Shown here piece after piece: positions 37,131 to 46,834 of a stretch of DNA of 64,000 nucleotides (within the stretch, counting starts at the first letter, position 1; every line of letters starts with the position of its first letter). Position numbers and translations under genes: made by a program. The stretch comes from UBA9611 sp965237595 (lineage in GTDB: Bacteria; Chloroflexota; Dehalococcoidia; Lucifugimonadales; UBA3495): the NCBI GenBank assembly GCA_965237595.1, contig CBDEFY010000006.1, positions 930,001-994,000 on the forward strand, in the 5' to 3' direction. The notes beneath the pieces were generated by a model. The model worked only from the letters and a program-made list of their open reading frames with translations. It was not told where the DNA came from and did not search any database.

Positions 37131-39407
37131 ATGGACCTCGCGCAGTTCATCGACACCTACAAAGAAGCCATCGCCCAGCGGGTGGTGGAGTCCTACCCGC
37201 CCCTCTACCGGCCCTCCCAGAACGGCCACGGCCTCCCCCAACTGCTCCGCTCCCCCCTGGGAGCCCAGGCCGACGCCATACGGGGCGTGACCCTCTCCCT
37301 CAAGGCCCACCAGGGCACCAACGTCGTGGGGGAGATGGGCACCGGCAAGACCTTCATCGGCGCATCCGCAGCCTACGCTGCGGGTTTCCAGCGGGTACTC
37401 GTACTCACACCCCCGCACCTGACCCGGAAGTGGAAGCGTGAGGTGGAGCAGACGGTGCCCAAGGCCCGCGCCGCCATCACTGACCTGGAGAAGCTGCGCC
37501 TCTCCACCGGCCCAGGCCCCCTCTTCGCCATCATGTCCAGGGAACGGGCGAAGCTCTCCTACCGCTGGCAGGCGGCGTACATCGAGAAGTGGGCCACATC
37601 CAGGGGCGGGCTCATCCGGGACGAGGAGACGGGGGAGCCCTTCCGGGTCCCCTGCTGCCCCATCTACGCCAGCCAGATCGTGGACAAGGACGGTGTGCCC
37701 CTCACCGCCGAGGAGATGGGGCGCAAGCGCCGGACATGCGCCGGGTGCGGCTCCGCCCTCTGGCAGGCCGACCCCAAGGGGCCGAAGCGATATCCACTCG
37801 CGGACTACATCAAGAAGCGGATGAAGGGGTTCTTCGAGCTGCTCGTAACAGACGAGGTGCATGAGTACAAGGGAAGAGGCTCCGCCCAGGGCATCGCAGC
37901 GGGCGTCCTCGCCGACTCCTGCGGCCGCTCCCTCACCCTGACAGGAACCCTAACTGGAGGGTATTCGAGCACTTTGTTCCACCTGCTGTACCGGTTCAGC
38001 CCGGCCATCAGGACGGAGTTCGGGCGCTCCGAGGAGGGAAGGTGGATACAACGGTACGGCTTCGAGGAGCACACCATCGGCAAGGACGACGACGAGTCGG
38101 TGGAGGATGGACGGTTCAGCCGGCGCAGGCGGTACCGCAAGGTGGTGCGAGAACGGCCGGGGCTCGCCCCAGCCGCGTTGTTCCACCTAATCGGCAACTC
38201 GGTGTTCCTCCGGCTCTCCGACGTGGCGTCGGGGCTGCCCTCCTACGAGGAGCAGGTGATGCTCTGCCCGATGGACTCCGAGCCCGACAGCAACGGCTAC
38301 ACCCAGCGGGGAGCCTACGGCACGCTGTACGACAAGCTGCGGGCCGCCCTCGCCGATGCGCTGGCCAAGGGGTCACGGAAGCTCCTCTCCACCTACCTTC
38401 AATCGCTGCTGGCCTACCCCGACGGCTGCACACGGGGCGAGACGGTCTTCGACCCGGACTCCCGGGACGTGCTCGTCCAGGTGCCGCCGCTCTCCGAGGA
38501 GAAGCTGTACGCAAAGGAGAAGGCGCTCTTAGACCTGGTGGCGGCGGAAAGAATGGAGGGGAGGAGAGTCCTGGTCTACGCCACCCATACCGGAACCAGG
38601 GACATTACCGAGCGGATGAGCGGCATCCTGACAAGGCACGGATTCCGGGCGGCGGTGATGAAGGCCGACGCCGTGGCCCCGGACCGCAGAGAGGCGTGGG
38701 TGGAGAACAAGGTCAAGGAAGGCATCGACGTCCTCATCTGCCATCCCCGGTTGGTGCAGACCGGCCTCGACCTGATCGACTTCCCAACGATTGTTTGGGC
38801 GGAAACGGATTACAGCGTCTACACCATGCGGCAGGCGTCGCGCCGCTCCTGGCGCATCGGTCAGACCCGGCCCGTGAAGGTCATCTTCATGGCCTACCGG
38901 CGCACCCTCCAGGCGGATGCATTGAAGCTGGTGGCCCAGAAGCTGCAAAGCTCCCTGGCGGTGGAAGGAGAGCTCCCCGAGGACGGACTGGCGGCCTACG
39001 GCGACGACGGCGACGACATCATGCTGGCATTGGCAAGGAAGATCGTGAACGGAGAGGAGGAAGAAGAAGGAGAGTCGGTGGAGGATGCCTTCGCCCGGGC
39101 GCGAGACGCCGAGGCCGTCTCCGAGGAGCTGCTGATGGACGAGGAGTGGCACGCGGTGGAGGTGGAACCGGAGACGGTCGAGGTGCATCGGAACGGCACC
39201 GGGATCGTCGTCGAGACTGCGGCGGCTAACGGTCATGCTGACGTGGTGGAAGAGACCCAGCAGTCGATGTTCTCCTGGGCCGAGTTCATGGCCGAGGAGC
39301 CGCAGAAGCCGGCCAGAAGGAACGGGGAGCCGAAGCCCGCGACCCTCTCGATGTTCGAGAGGGCGCTGAGCCTGGAGGAGGAAAAAGAGGCTCAAACGGT
39401 GTCCTGA
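37131..39407 (+). CDS. SNF2/DEAD-like helicase, 758 aa
   Basis: ATG 37131 after AGGAAGGAG opens DLAQFIDTYKEAIAQRVVES. Walker A is GEMGTGKTFIGA near 69-80, motif Ia LVLTPPHLTRKWKREV, a DEVH box in LLVTDEVHEYKG near 242, motif III LTLTGTLTGG, and the C-terminal RecA lobe with VLVYATHTGTRD, VQTGLDLIDFPTIVW and SRRSWRIGQTRPV. A zinc-ribbon-like pair (CCPIYAS, CAGCG) lies between motifs I and II. The last 110 residues are acidic and low-complexity. Paired with a methyltransferase it resembles phage or defence helicase-methylase modules; a function in DNA protection or element maintenance is inferred only. Confidence 0.85.
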   Translation: MDLAQFIDTYKEAIAQRVVESYPPLYRPSQNGHGLPQLLRSPLGAQADAIRGVTLSLKAHQGTNVVGEMGTGKTFIGASAAYAAGFQRVLVLTPPHLTRKWKREVEQTVPKARAAITDLEKLRLSTGPGPLFAIMSRERAKLSYRWQAAYIEKWATSRGGLIRDEETGEPFRVPCCPIYASQIVDKDGVPLTAEEMGRKRRTCAGCGSALWQADPKGPKRYPLADYIKKRMKGFFELLVTDEVHEYKGRGSAQGIAAGVLADSCGRSLTLTGTLTGGYSSTLFHLLYRFSPAIRTEFGRSEEGRWIQRYGFEEHTIGKDDDESVEDGRFSRRRRYRKVVRERPGLAPAALFHLIGNSVFLRLSDVASGLPSYEEQVMLCPMDSEPDSNGYTQRGAYGTLYDKLRAALADALAKGSRKLLSTYLQSLLAYPDGCTRGETVFDPDSRDVLVQVPPLSEEKLYAKEKALLDLVAAERMEGRRVLVYATHTGTRDITERMSGILTRHGFRAAVMKADAVAPDRREAWVENKVKEGIDVLICHPRLVQTGLDLIDFPTIVWAETDYSVYTMRQASRRSWRIGQTRPVKVIFMAYRRTLQADALKLVAQKLQSSLAVEGELPEDGLAAYGDDGDDIMLALARKIVNGEEEEEGESVEDAFARARDAEAVSEELLMDEEWHAVEVEPETVEVHRNGTGIVVETAAANGHADVVEETQQSMFSWAEFMAEEPQKPARRNGEPKPATLSMFERALSLEEEKEAQTVS

Positions 39408-39494
39408 AGGGGGCGCCGCTAAGGTGGCGACGAAGCTAAGACAGCGGCAGAGAGAGGAGGAGATGGTCGGCACAGGGCGCTGACTTGTACAAAA

Positions 39495-39548
39495 CAGGGG
39501 CAGCTACCGTTTGAGGACGATAGCTGCCCCTGCCTATCCATATGTGAG
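39495..39548 (+). terminator. Hairpin after the helicase gene
   Basis: AGGGGCAGCTA and TAGCTGCCCCT make an 11-bp stem with a 16-base loop. A T-run lies 24 bases further on. The rest of 39408-39771 shows no gene. Confidence 0.6.
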
Positions 39549-39771
39549 GTCTTTTTTTTGTTGTCCATCAGAGTACGTGGTCGGCAGAAACGCTTCGGTC
39601 TATGACGAATAGGGAGCACGGGAAGAGACCAAATCGAGGTCCCCGTTCATGTGTCCGATGCCAACCACCGTTTCCTCAGCTGTCTGACGCTGCGGCTGGA
39701 TAAACCTAAGGAAAACTGTGGAAGGTGCCTCACCATTGCAAAACATATCGTGAATGACTATCATTGTACCT

Positions 39772-40995
39772 ATGGTGAATGATACACTCCTCCGCCTCGT
39801 TGGGCCAAGCCTTCAGGACCGTCTCCGGGTCATGCCTGCGGTGGTGGTGACCGGAGCCCGTCAGACGGGGAAGAGCACCCTAGCCCAGGAGCTTATGCCG
39901 GGCGGACGGCGTTTCCTCTCCCTGGACGACCTCGACGTGGTAGATGCAGCCCGCCGCGACCCCGAGGCGCTCCTGGGGGGCAGCCAGCAGGTGACTCTCG
40001 ATGAGGTGCAGCGAGAGCCGGACCTTCTGCATGCGGTGAAGCGGGCCATAGACCAGCAGCGCCAGCCAGGGAAGTTCCTCATCACCGGTTCGGCCAATCT
40101 GCTATTGATGCGACAGGTCTCCGAGTCCCTTGCTGGCCGGGCCAGCTATCTGACCCTCTGGCCGATGACCCGGCGAGAGCAGCTGGGTCTCGGACGTGGG
40201 GGCATCTGGGAGGAGCTGCTGAAGGCCCGCGACGAGGAATGGCTCGACCTGGTGGCTGCGCAACCTGACCAGCCGGAGGACTGGCGGGCGCTGGCGCTTC
40301 GCGGTGGCTTCCCGCTACCGGCCATCCACCTCAAGGCCGCTCAGGACAGGGCCGTCTGGTTTGACGGCTACGTGCGCACCTATCTGGAACGGGACCTCCA
40401 GGACCTCTCTTCCATCTCGGCATTGCCAGACTTTCGCAGGCTGATGCGGGCCGCCTGTCTCCGCATGGGCAACCTTGTCAACCAGGCGGAGCTTGGCCGT
40501 GACGTGGCGCTGCCTCAGCCGACGGTGAGCCGCTACCTCAACCTACTGGAAACGTCGTATCTCCTCGTCCGGCTCCCCGCCTACGCGGTGAACCGCACCA
40601 AGCGGCTGATCAAATCTCCCAAGCTCTACTGGGGCGACACCGGGGTGGCGCTGCATCTCACCCAGGAGGAGGAGCCCCGAGGGGCACATCTGGAGAACCT
40701 GGTGCTTCACGATCTGCTGACCTGGCGGGACGCACGGCTCGACCGGGCTGAGGTCCTCTACTGGCGCACGGCCATCGGTGAGGAGGTGGACTTCGTGATT
40801 GAGGCTGGGGACCGGCTGCTGCCCATCGAAGTCAAGGCGACGGAGCGGCCGCGTCTCCGAGATATAGCCCATCTGCGCACCTTCCGGGCCGAGTATGGCG
40901 ATAGGGCCAGGGCAGGCCTGTTGCTCCACGCTGGCAATACCCTGGAATGGCTGGCACCGGATGTGCTTGCTGCGCCCTGGTGGAGGGTGCTATGA
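39772..40995 (+). CDS. AAA_14/DUF4143 ATPase
   Basis: A 407-residue protein of the common AAA_14 plus DUF4143 family. Walker A is TGARQTGKSTLAQEL near 27-41, Walker B VTLDEVQREPDL near 73, sensor ITGSANLLLM near 103, and the C-terminal DUF4143 nuclease-like part has YWRTAIGEEVDFVIE and LLPIEVKA with an Asp-Glu-x-Lys pattern near 345-370. Function in the family is uncertain; it is frequent on mobile elements. ATG 39772 and ATG 39754 are both possible starts. Base composition matches the helicase. Confidence 0.85.
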   Translation: MVNDTLLRLVGPSLQDRLRVMPAVVVTGARQTGKSTLAQELMPGGRRFLSLDDLDVVDAARRDPEALLGGSQQVTLDEVQREPDLLHAVKRAIDQQRQPGKFLITGSANLLLMRQVSESLAGRASYLTLWPMTRREQLGLGRGGIWEELLKARDEEWLDLVAAQPDQPEDWRALALRGGFPLPAIHLKAAQDRAVWFDGYVRTYLERDLQDLSSISALPDFRRLMRAACLRMGNLVNQAELGRDVALPQPTVSRYLNLLETSYLLVRLPAYAVNRTKRLIKSPKLYWGDTGVALHLTQEEEPRGAHLENLVLHDLLTWRDARLDRAEVLYWRTAIGEEVDFVIEAGDRLLPIEVKATERPRLRDIAHLRTFRAEYGDRARAGLLLHAGNTLEWLAPDVLAAPWWRVL

Positions 40996-41115
40996 GGCGT
41001 CGTCTGGCGGGGATGGTTCAAAAGTCATCAGAGTTTTGGATATCGGCTCCCACAGAGGACCGCCAGGGTGGAGGCAGGTCTACTAGGGCCGGACCGGGTG
41101 GTAGCGATAGGCCCG

Positions 41116-41263
41116 CGCCATGGTTGGGTGGACCGCCGCCGCTGGGATGTTCGGCGAGGCGCTACGGGCTGACCCTTTCGAGGAGGTCACGGTTGGGAAG
41201 GACGACGACGCGGTGGAGGACGGGCGAGCAAGGACGATGATGGGCGCGTCCAACCCGTAGGAA
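41116..41263 (+). pseudogene. Possible remnant of a second helicase gene
   Basis: A short open stretch reads DPFEEVTVGKDDDAVEDGRA, closely like FEEHTIGKDDDESVEDGRF of the helicase at 37131-39407 (near its residue 310). No other helicase part is found around it, so it is at most a fragment. Confidence 0.35.
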
Positions 41264-41337
41264 ACGATCCTAGGGACACGCTGGGATTCAGAAGTGCAGC
41301 CGAAAGGCTAAGGCCGGTTGCCCTATTCTCCATCGGA

Positions 41338-43628
41338 GTGAAACTACGGAACAGGAGGACCTTGGTGACAAGTTGTAACATACCTACCCTCCCCGAGTTT
41401 GGCCTCGGCAAACGCCACCCCAGCCGGGGACGGGTCTTGCTCATCGCTGTTTTCTTCCTGACATTGGCGCTTGCCATTGCATCACCTAGTACGGCACAGG
41501 CGCAGTCGCGGTGCGACGACAGCGTTGCCGTACCCGACCCTTCCGCCAATTCCGGCCTAATCGCCGATTGCGAAGCGTTGCTTGACGCCAAAGCAACTCT
41601 TGACCCCGGCAATGTGTTGGACTGGAACGTCAACACGCCTATCACTGACTGGGAAGGCCTCTCCGTCTCCATGGCCGGGTCACGGGACTCACCGCCAATG
41701 GGAAAGGGCTTGCAGGTTCGATCCCGTCGGAGCTGGGCAACCTCACGGACCTGACGATTCTCAACCTCTCCGGCAATAAACTCGGCGGCGCCATACCTGC
41801 AGAGTTGGGCGACCTCACCAACCTGACGATCTTCTACCTTCACAACAACAAGCTCACCGGCGAGATTCCGGCAGAGCTGGGTAACCTCACCGACCTGGCA
41901 ATCCTCTACCTTCACAACAACAAGCTCATCGGCCCAATTCCTGCGGAGCTGGGCAACCTCACCGACCTGACGAGCCTCAACCTCGCCGACAACCAACTCG
42001 CCGGTCTCATCCCCCCAGAGCTGGGCAACCTCACCGACCTGGCAATCCTCTACCTTCACGACAACCAACTCACCGGTCTCATCCCCCCAGAGCTGGGCAA
42101 CCTCACCGACCTGACGAGCCTCAACCTCGCCGACAACCAACTCACCGGTCTCATCCCCCCAGAGCTGGGCAACCTCACCGACCTGACGAGCCTCAACCTC
42201 GCCGACAACCAACTCGCCGGTCTCATCCCCCCATAGCTGGGCAACCTCACCAACCTGACGAGCCTCAACCTCGCCGACAACCAACTCACCGGTCTCATCC
42301 CCCCAGAGCTGGGCAACCTCACCGACCTGACGAGCCTCAACCTCGCCGACAACCAGCTCACCGGCCCTATCCCGCCTGAGCTGGGCAACCTCACCGACCT
42401 GACGAGCCTCAACATCGCCGACAACCAGCTCACCGGCCCCATCCCGCCAGAGTTGAGCAACCTCATCAAACTGTCGGTTCTCAATCTCCATTGCAACACG
42501 TTGACGGGCGCTGTCCCGCCTGAATTGGGTAACGCTGCCTTCCTCACTACACTGACCATCGGTGGAAACCACTTCACCGAACCCCTGCCGGCTCTTGGCG
42601 GAGTCACGGTTACCTCGACCGATGAAATGTGCGGCAGCGCATTCAACGCCAGTCCCACCTTCAGTGAAAGTGGCCCTGCTACCCGGATCGTTGTCGAGAA
42701 CTGGAACACCAACCACGACATCGGAAACCCCGTCGAAGCGACCGATGCCGACAACGACTCACTCATCTATTCTCTCTTGGGGAATGACGCGGCATCCTTC
42801 GGAATCGACTCGTCGACCGGACAGCTGAAGAAAAAGGCTGCACTGGACAGGGCGACCAAGGACTCCTATTCGGTGACCGTGAGGGCCGATGACTCCTACG
42901 GTGGTTCCGCCATCATTTCGGTCACCATCAGCGTTATCGCCTTACCCTCCGAGCCCATCATCGGCACGATCACAATAGGGCATGCAGAATTGACGGTGCC
43001 GTGGAGCGCGCCCACCAGAGACAGCGGCTCTGCGATCATCGCCTACGACCTGCGATACCGGCCCAGCGGAGGCGCGGAGTGGGAGTTAGTGGACGACGCC
43101 TGGACTCGAGGGACAGGAACGCCGCCTTTCAGATACAAGATACGGTCGCTCACTAATGGTACTGTGTACGAGGTGCAGGTACGAGCGGTGAACGGTGTCG
43201 CGGAAGGCCCATGGTCCTCTACGGAGGCAGGGACGCCTGTTGCTGTGGCGGAACCAGCCGTGAACCCCAGGCCCCCGGAGACGGACAAAGGAGGGGCACA
43301 GTTTTCGGCCCTAGCAGTGGCGCTGATGGTTATTGGAGGGTTGGCGATCGGAGCAATCGCTGGAGGCATCGTAGTAGCTGGGGTATACCGTCGATGGGGC
43401 TGGACGAGCTTCTTATGGGGGGCCGACAGTCCCCCAGCAGTGATCGCCCGGGGCGTAGCCACGGCAGTGCGTTGGCTGAATAGTTCGCTCACATCCATAG
43501 CCCGCACCGTAGCTACAGCCGTGCGGACAGCGGTGCGATGGGCGTTGGATAGTGCGCTCACATCCATAGCTCACGACGTGGCAACCGTAGTCCGAGGTGT
43601 GGTGCGAATGGTGAGGCGAAACCACTAG
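41338..43628 (+). pseudogene. Leucine-rich-repeat surface protein with cadherin-like and FN3 domains, frameshift and amber codon
   Basis: GTG 41338 opens a long basic leader and hydrophobic signal segment (LLIAVFFLTLALAIASPSTA) and a DCEALLDAK LRR cap. Near 41675 the frame shifts; from TGLTANGKGLAGSIPSELGN the LRR array continues in the other frame. TAG at 42234-42236 replaces a Glu codon in IPPELGN. The same frame then runs to 43628: more LRRs, a cadherin-like domain (FSIDSSTGQL-type segment near 42800), an FN3 domain (YDLRYRPSGGAEWELVDD), a transmembrane helix (ALMVIGGLAIGAIAGGIVV) and a basic tail with three ARxVATAVR-like repeats. Undamaged it would be about 760 residues, exported and anchored by its C-terminus. 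Confidence 0.78.
41735..42478 (+). repeat. Tandem 72-bp DNA repeats encoding LRRs
   Basis: About ten units of 72 bp (24 residues, consensus PPELGNLTDLTSLNLADNQL) of which the middle ones are almost identical at DNA level, so the array has expanded recently by unequal exchange or slippage. Confidence 0.9.
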
Positions 43629-43916
43629 AGGCACGATTGGCGTTAGGAGCCTTGAGCTGAATGGACGTGGCTCCCACGCCCTGCCGGTGTCCAGGACAGC
43701 CCCGTGCTGGCATGTAAGTCGGATAGTCAGTTCCCTTGGGTCTGCTGCAATCCGTGGGGATTGCCTTGGAGCGGCACGGGGCACTCCCAGAGCAATGTGG
43801 CTCCCGGGATGCAGACACTTATGAGGTTACCCCCAGCCATGACGCTGGCGGGAGCACGCCTCGCCCGGGGTTCAAATCGCCACCGTCAGCTGAAGAGTTT
43901 GTAGTACGATACACGG
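43629..43916. other. Intergenic stretch without recognisable gene
   Basis: Between the LRR gene and an IS256 fragment. No frame of convincing length, no tRNA and no repeat were seen. Confidence 0.4.
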
Positions 43917-44265
43917 GTCACGTCCCGTCAAGTGGTGTAAGAGTGCGTCATCCTGTTGATGCTGTTTAGGCGGCAGTCGCATCGGCGAGATCGGCCTCCG
44001 GAAGGGCTTCGTTCAGGGTCAGAATGGCGTGGGTGAGATATCGACGGCCGACGGCCCATTCGTCGTGCTGCTCAGCTAGGACGGCGCCGACCAGGCGACG
44101 GACAGCCGGGCGGTTAGGGAAGATGCCCACCACATCGGTGCGGCGCCGTATCTCCTTGTTGAGACGCTCCAGAGGGTTGTTAGACCAGATCTTCCTCCAG
44201 TGGAGGGCAGGGAAGCTGGAGAAGGCCAGGATGTCGGGGCCGGCCTCGTCCAGTAGAGAGGCCGA
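43917..44265 (-). mobile_element. IS256-family element, 3' fragment
   Basis: GTCACGTCCCGTCAAGTGGTG at 43917 is an IS256-like end, and the minus strand from 44265 to the stop at 43966-43968 encodes the last 98 residues of a Mutator-type transposase (HWRKIWSNNPLERLNKEI, then NRPAVRRLVGAVLAEQHDE). The C-terminus (LTHAILTLNEALPEADLAD) differs from the neighbouring full copy, so it comes from a related but distinct element. Confidence 0.85.
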
Positions 44266-44360
44266 TACCGCCTACAACGCGTACAGCATTGAAGTAACAA
44301 CACATGGCTCCTGCGAGAACGGGCGTTATAGGGCCATCAGCGCCCATTGGATGTTAGGTC

Positions 44361-45728
44361 AGTAGAGTCCCAGGAAATGGTGTAACAAGAGTAGATGGTC
44401 TGGAGAAACAGAGACCACCGCGTCATCCTTAGCGGGCAAAGACGAGCCTGAGAAAGGAGGACAACGGTGGTCAAGGAAAGGATGGACCTGCTTGAGCTAA
44501 TGCGCAAGAGGGGAGTCGACGGTGACGTGGACTTTCTACGAGAGGCACTGAGAGTGCTGGTCGAGGAGATCATGGAGGCTGATGTGTCATCGAGGACCGG
44601 TGCTGGGTATGGAGAACGCAACCCTGAGCGGGTGACCCAGCGCAACGGGTACCGGTCTCGAGCATGGGACACTCGCGTAGGGACAATGGAGTTGCAGATA
44701 CCCAAGCTGAGGGAGGGCAGCTACTTCCCGAGCCTATTGGAGCCACGGCGTCGCAGCGAGCGAGCTCTGCTGGCGGTGATCCAGCAGGCGTATGTGGAGG
44801 GTGTATCGACGAGGCGAGTGGATGATCTGGTCAAGGCTCTTGGGTGCGAGGGTATCTCAAAGAGCCAAGTGTCGCGTATCTGCCAGGAGCTGGACGGGGT
44901 GGTGGAGAGCTTCCTGGGTCGGCCGCTAGACGGGGGACCCTACCCCTATCTGTGGCTGGATGCACTGACCCAGAAGGTCAGGGAGGCCGGTAGGATAGTC
45001 AACGTCAGCGTGGTGGTGGCGACGGCGGTCAACAGCGAGGGCAGGCGTGAGATCATCGGCATGGACGTGGGTACCAGTGAAGACGGTGCATTCTGGCTGG
45101 CCTTCCTGCGCTCACTGTCGGCCAGAGGCCTCGGCGGAGTGAAGTTGGTGGTCTCGGACGCCCACCAGGGGCTCCGGGACGCTATCGCCACCGTCTTCGG
45201 AGGAGCCAGCTGGCAGCGGTGCCGCACCCATTTCATGACCAACCTGCTCACTCAGGTCCCCAGGAGCGCTCAGCCCTGGGTGGCCACCATGGTCCGCACC
45301 ATCTACCAGCAGACGTCTCCGCAGGAGGTGCATGCCCAACTCGAGCGGGTGATTGCTCAGCTCCAGGACCCGTTCCCACAGGTCGCCTCTCGACTGGGCA
45401 AGGCTGGTGCGGACGTCCTGGCCTTCTCCAGCTTCCCCGTCGCCCACTGGAAGAAGATCTGGTCCAACAACCCTCTGGAGCGTCTCAACAAGGAGATACG
45501 GCGCCGCACCGATGTGGTGGGCATCTTCCCTAACCGCCCAGCTGTCCGTCGCCTGGTCGGCGCCGTCCTAGCTGAGCAGCACGACGAGTGGGCCGTCGGC
45601 CGTCGATACATGACACAGGAGGTAACCACCTTCAACGAAGCTCTACCCAGAGCCGAACTCGCAGAGGCAGCGGCCTAGACGATATCAACAAGATGACGTA
45701 CTCTTACACCACTCTATGGGACGTGACC
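44361..45728 (+). mobile_element. IS256-family element (1368 bp, intact)
   Basis: GTTAGGTC at 44353-44360 and 45729-45736 is an 8-bp target duplication. The ends share GTCCCA...TGGTGTAA as imperfect inverted repeats. The insertion site lies about 100 bases from the older IS256 fragment. Confidence 0.92.
44467..45678 (+). CDS. IS256-family (Mutator-type) transposase
   Basis: A 403-residue intact transposase. GTG start after AAAGGAGG. Landmarks: RNGYRSRAWDTRVG near 57-70, LWLDALTQKVRE near 160 with the first catalytic Asp, VVSDAHQGLRDAI near 228 with the second, RCRTHFMTNLL near 250 and NNPLERLNKEIRRRTDVVG near 337 with Glu. Family length is normal. Confidence 0.94.
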   Translation: MVKERMDLLELMRKRGVDGDVDFLREALRVLVEEIMEADVSSRTGAGYGERNPERVTQRNGYRSRAWDTRVGTMELQIPKLREGSYFPSLLEPRRRSERALLAVIQQAYVEGVSTRRVDDLVKALGCEGISKSQVSRICQELDGVVESFLGRPLDGGPYPYLWLDALTQKVREAGRIVNVSVVVATAVNSEGRREIIGMDVGTSEDGAFWLAFLRSLSARGLGGVKLVVSDAHQGLRDAIATVFGGASWQRCRTHFMTNLLTQVPRSAQPWVATMVRTIYQQTSPQEVHAQLERVIAQLQDPFPQVASRLGKAGADVLAFSSFPVAHWKKIWSNNPLERLNKEIRRRTDVVGIFPNRPAVRRLVGAVLAEQHDEWAVGRRYMTQEVTTFNEALPRAELAEAAA

Positions 45729-45788
45729 GTTAGGTCCGGACGGCAACACATACGGTGGGATTACATCGAATAGCCGGAAGGTAAGTAA

Positions 45789-46604
45789 ATGTCCATAAAC
45801 GGGCTTTTGAAAGCTACTGCCCGTGTGCTCGGCTTGGTATCTGTAGGGCAAAGGCAGCCGCAGGGCAGGAACCATCAACCCGACGGTGTCGAGTTGATGA
45901 ACGCTCCCCACCCGGCCAATTGGATCGAGGAGCGGCTTGGAGACTGGGCTTCAGAGAAGGGGAGGTTCGTAGGATCTGTAGTCCCAGAGGGATTTGAAGC
46001 CTACGCACGAGTCCTTCACCCGGCCGAACTCTGGAAAGCTGACCGAACTTGGGAACAGGTGAGGTGGTCCACTGTGGCGTCGTGGAGCGGGAAAGTCGTT
46101 CATCCACAGATGCAGTTCTGTCGAATCGCAAACCTTGACGTACACTTACACGAAAAACCTACGTGGGGTCGCCGCCCGTTCTATGGGATGCTACCCGAGG
46201 GCGAGTGCCAGGTTCTGATCAGTGTTCTCAAAGGGTTCACTTCCACACCCGAACGCTGCTATTTCTCCCTTTGGCACGGCTATGGATTCCTTGATGACCG
46301 CTACTTCAAGAGGGTAGCTAAGTTGAAAGTTCCACGCAGGGAGGAGTACTTGGCCTTTTGTGGCCCTTTAAACAGCATCATGTCGTTTTACAAGCATGTT
46401 GGGGGAAGATGGGGGCAATCGCCGAACATTTGGTGGCCAGAAGACCGGGCCTGGTGCGTTGCAACCGAAATAGATTCTTTGGATACCTACATTGGCGGTA
46501 GCAAAGCTTGTATAGAGCGAGTTCTTGGGCACCCAGACCTAGAGGCGCTCCCTATAGGTCTGGGTGCACGTGTAGACGCCTCTGGCGATACCATCAACGT
46601 CTAA
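45789..46604 (+). CDS. Conserved hypothetical protein, 271 aa
   Basis: ATG 45789 has a GGAAGG site seven bases upstream; a second ATG at 45897 (NAPHPANWIEERLGDWASEK) is where the recognisable part begins. The protein is Trp/aromatic-rich (FEAYARVLHPAELW, WSTVASWSGKVVHPQMQF, NIWWPEDRAWCVATEID) with no membrane segment or catalytic motif that I know. The look is that of an uncharacterised actinobacterial/Chloroflexota family of cytoplasmic proteins. It stands alone between two IS elements. Confidence 0.65.
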   Translation: MSINGLLKATARVLGLVSVGQRQPQGRNHQPDGVELMNAPHPANWIEERLGDWASEKGRFVGSVVPEGFEAYARVLHPAELWKADRTWEQVRWSTVASWSGKVVHPQMQFCRIANLDVHLHEKPTWGRRPFYGMLPEGECQVLISVLKGFTSTPERCYFSLWHGYGFLDDRYFKRVAKLKVPRREEYLAFCGPLNSIMSFYKHVGGRWGQSPNIWWPEDRAWCVATEIDSLDTYIGGSKACIERVLGHPDLEALPIGLGARVDASGDTINV

Positions 46605-46834
46605 GAAAACCCATGGTTGGTTTGACTGTTTCCTAATCTCTCACGAAGATAATTGACGATATTGGGGCAGTAAATGGCTATCTCTACGGCAGCCGCTCTC
46701 CTACGCGGAGTTCGGCGCGGCTGGGGGTGATAGCGGATCGCCCGTGTGCTGCGCCACCCCCTAGGAGACGCACATGTAATGCAGAACTCTCGTCGGTTAG
46801 TCATAAGGCGACGGCCAATCGAAAAGTTCGCAAT

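Noticed and set aside
41187..42716. A 509-codon minus-strand frame across the LRR gene
   Set aside because: It is the antisense of the 72-bp repeats; its repetitive VGEVAQLWGDETGELVV pattern mirrors them, and the plus strand has signal peptide, LRR, FN3 and membrane anchor.
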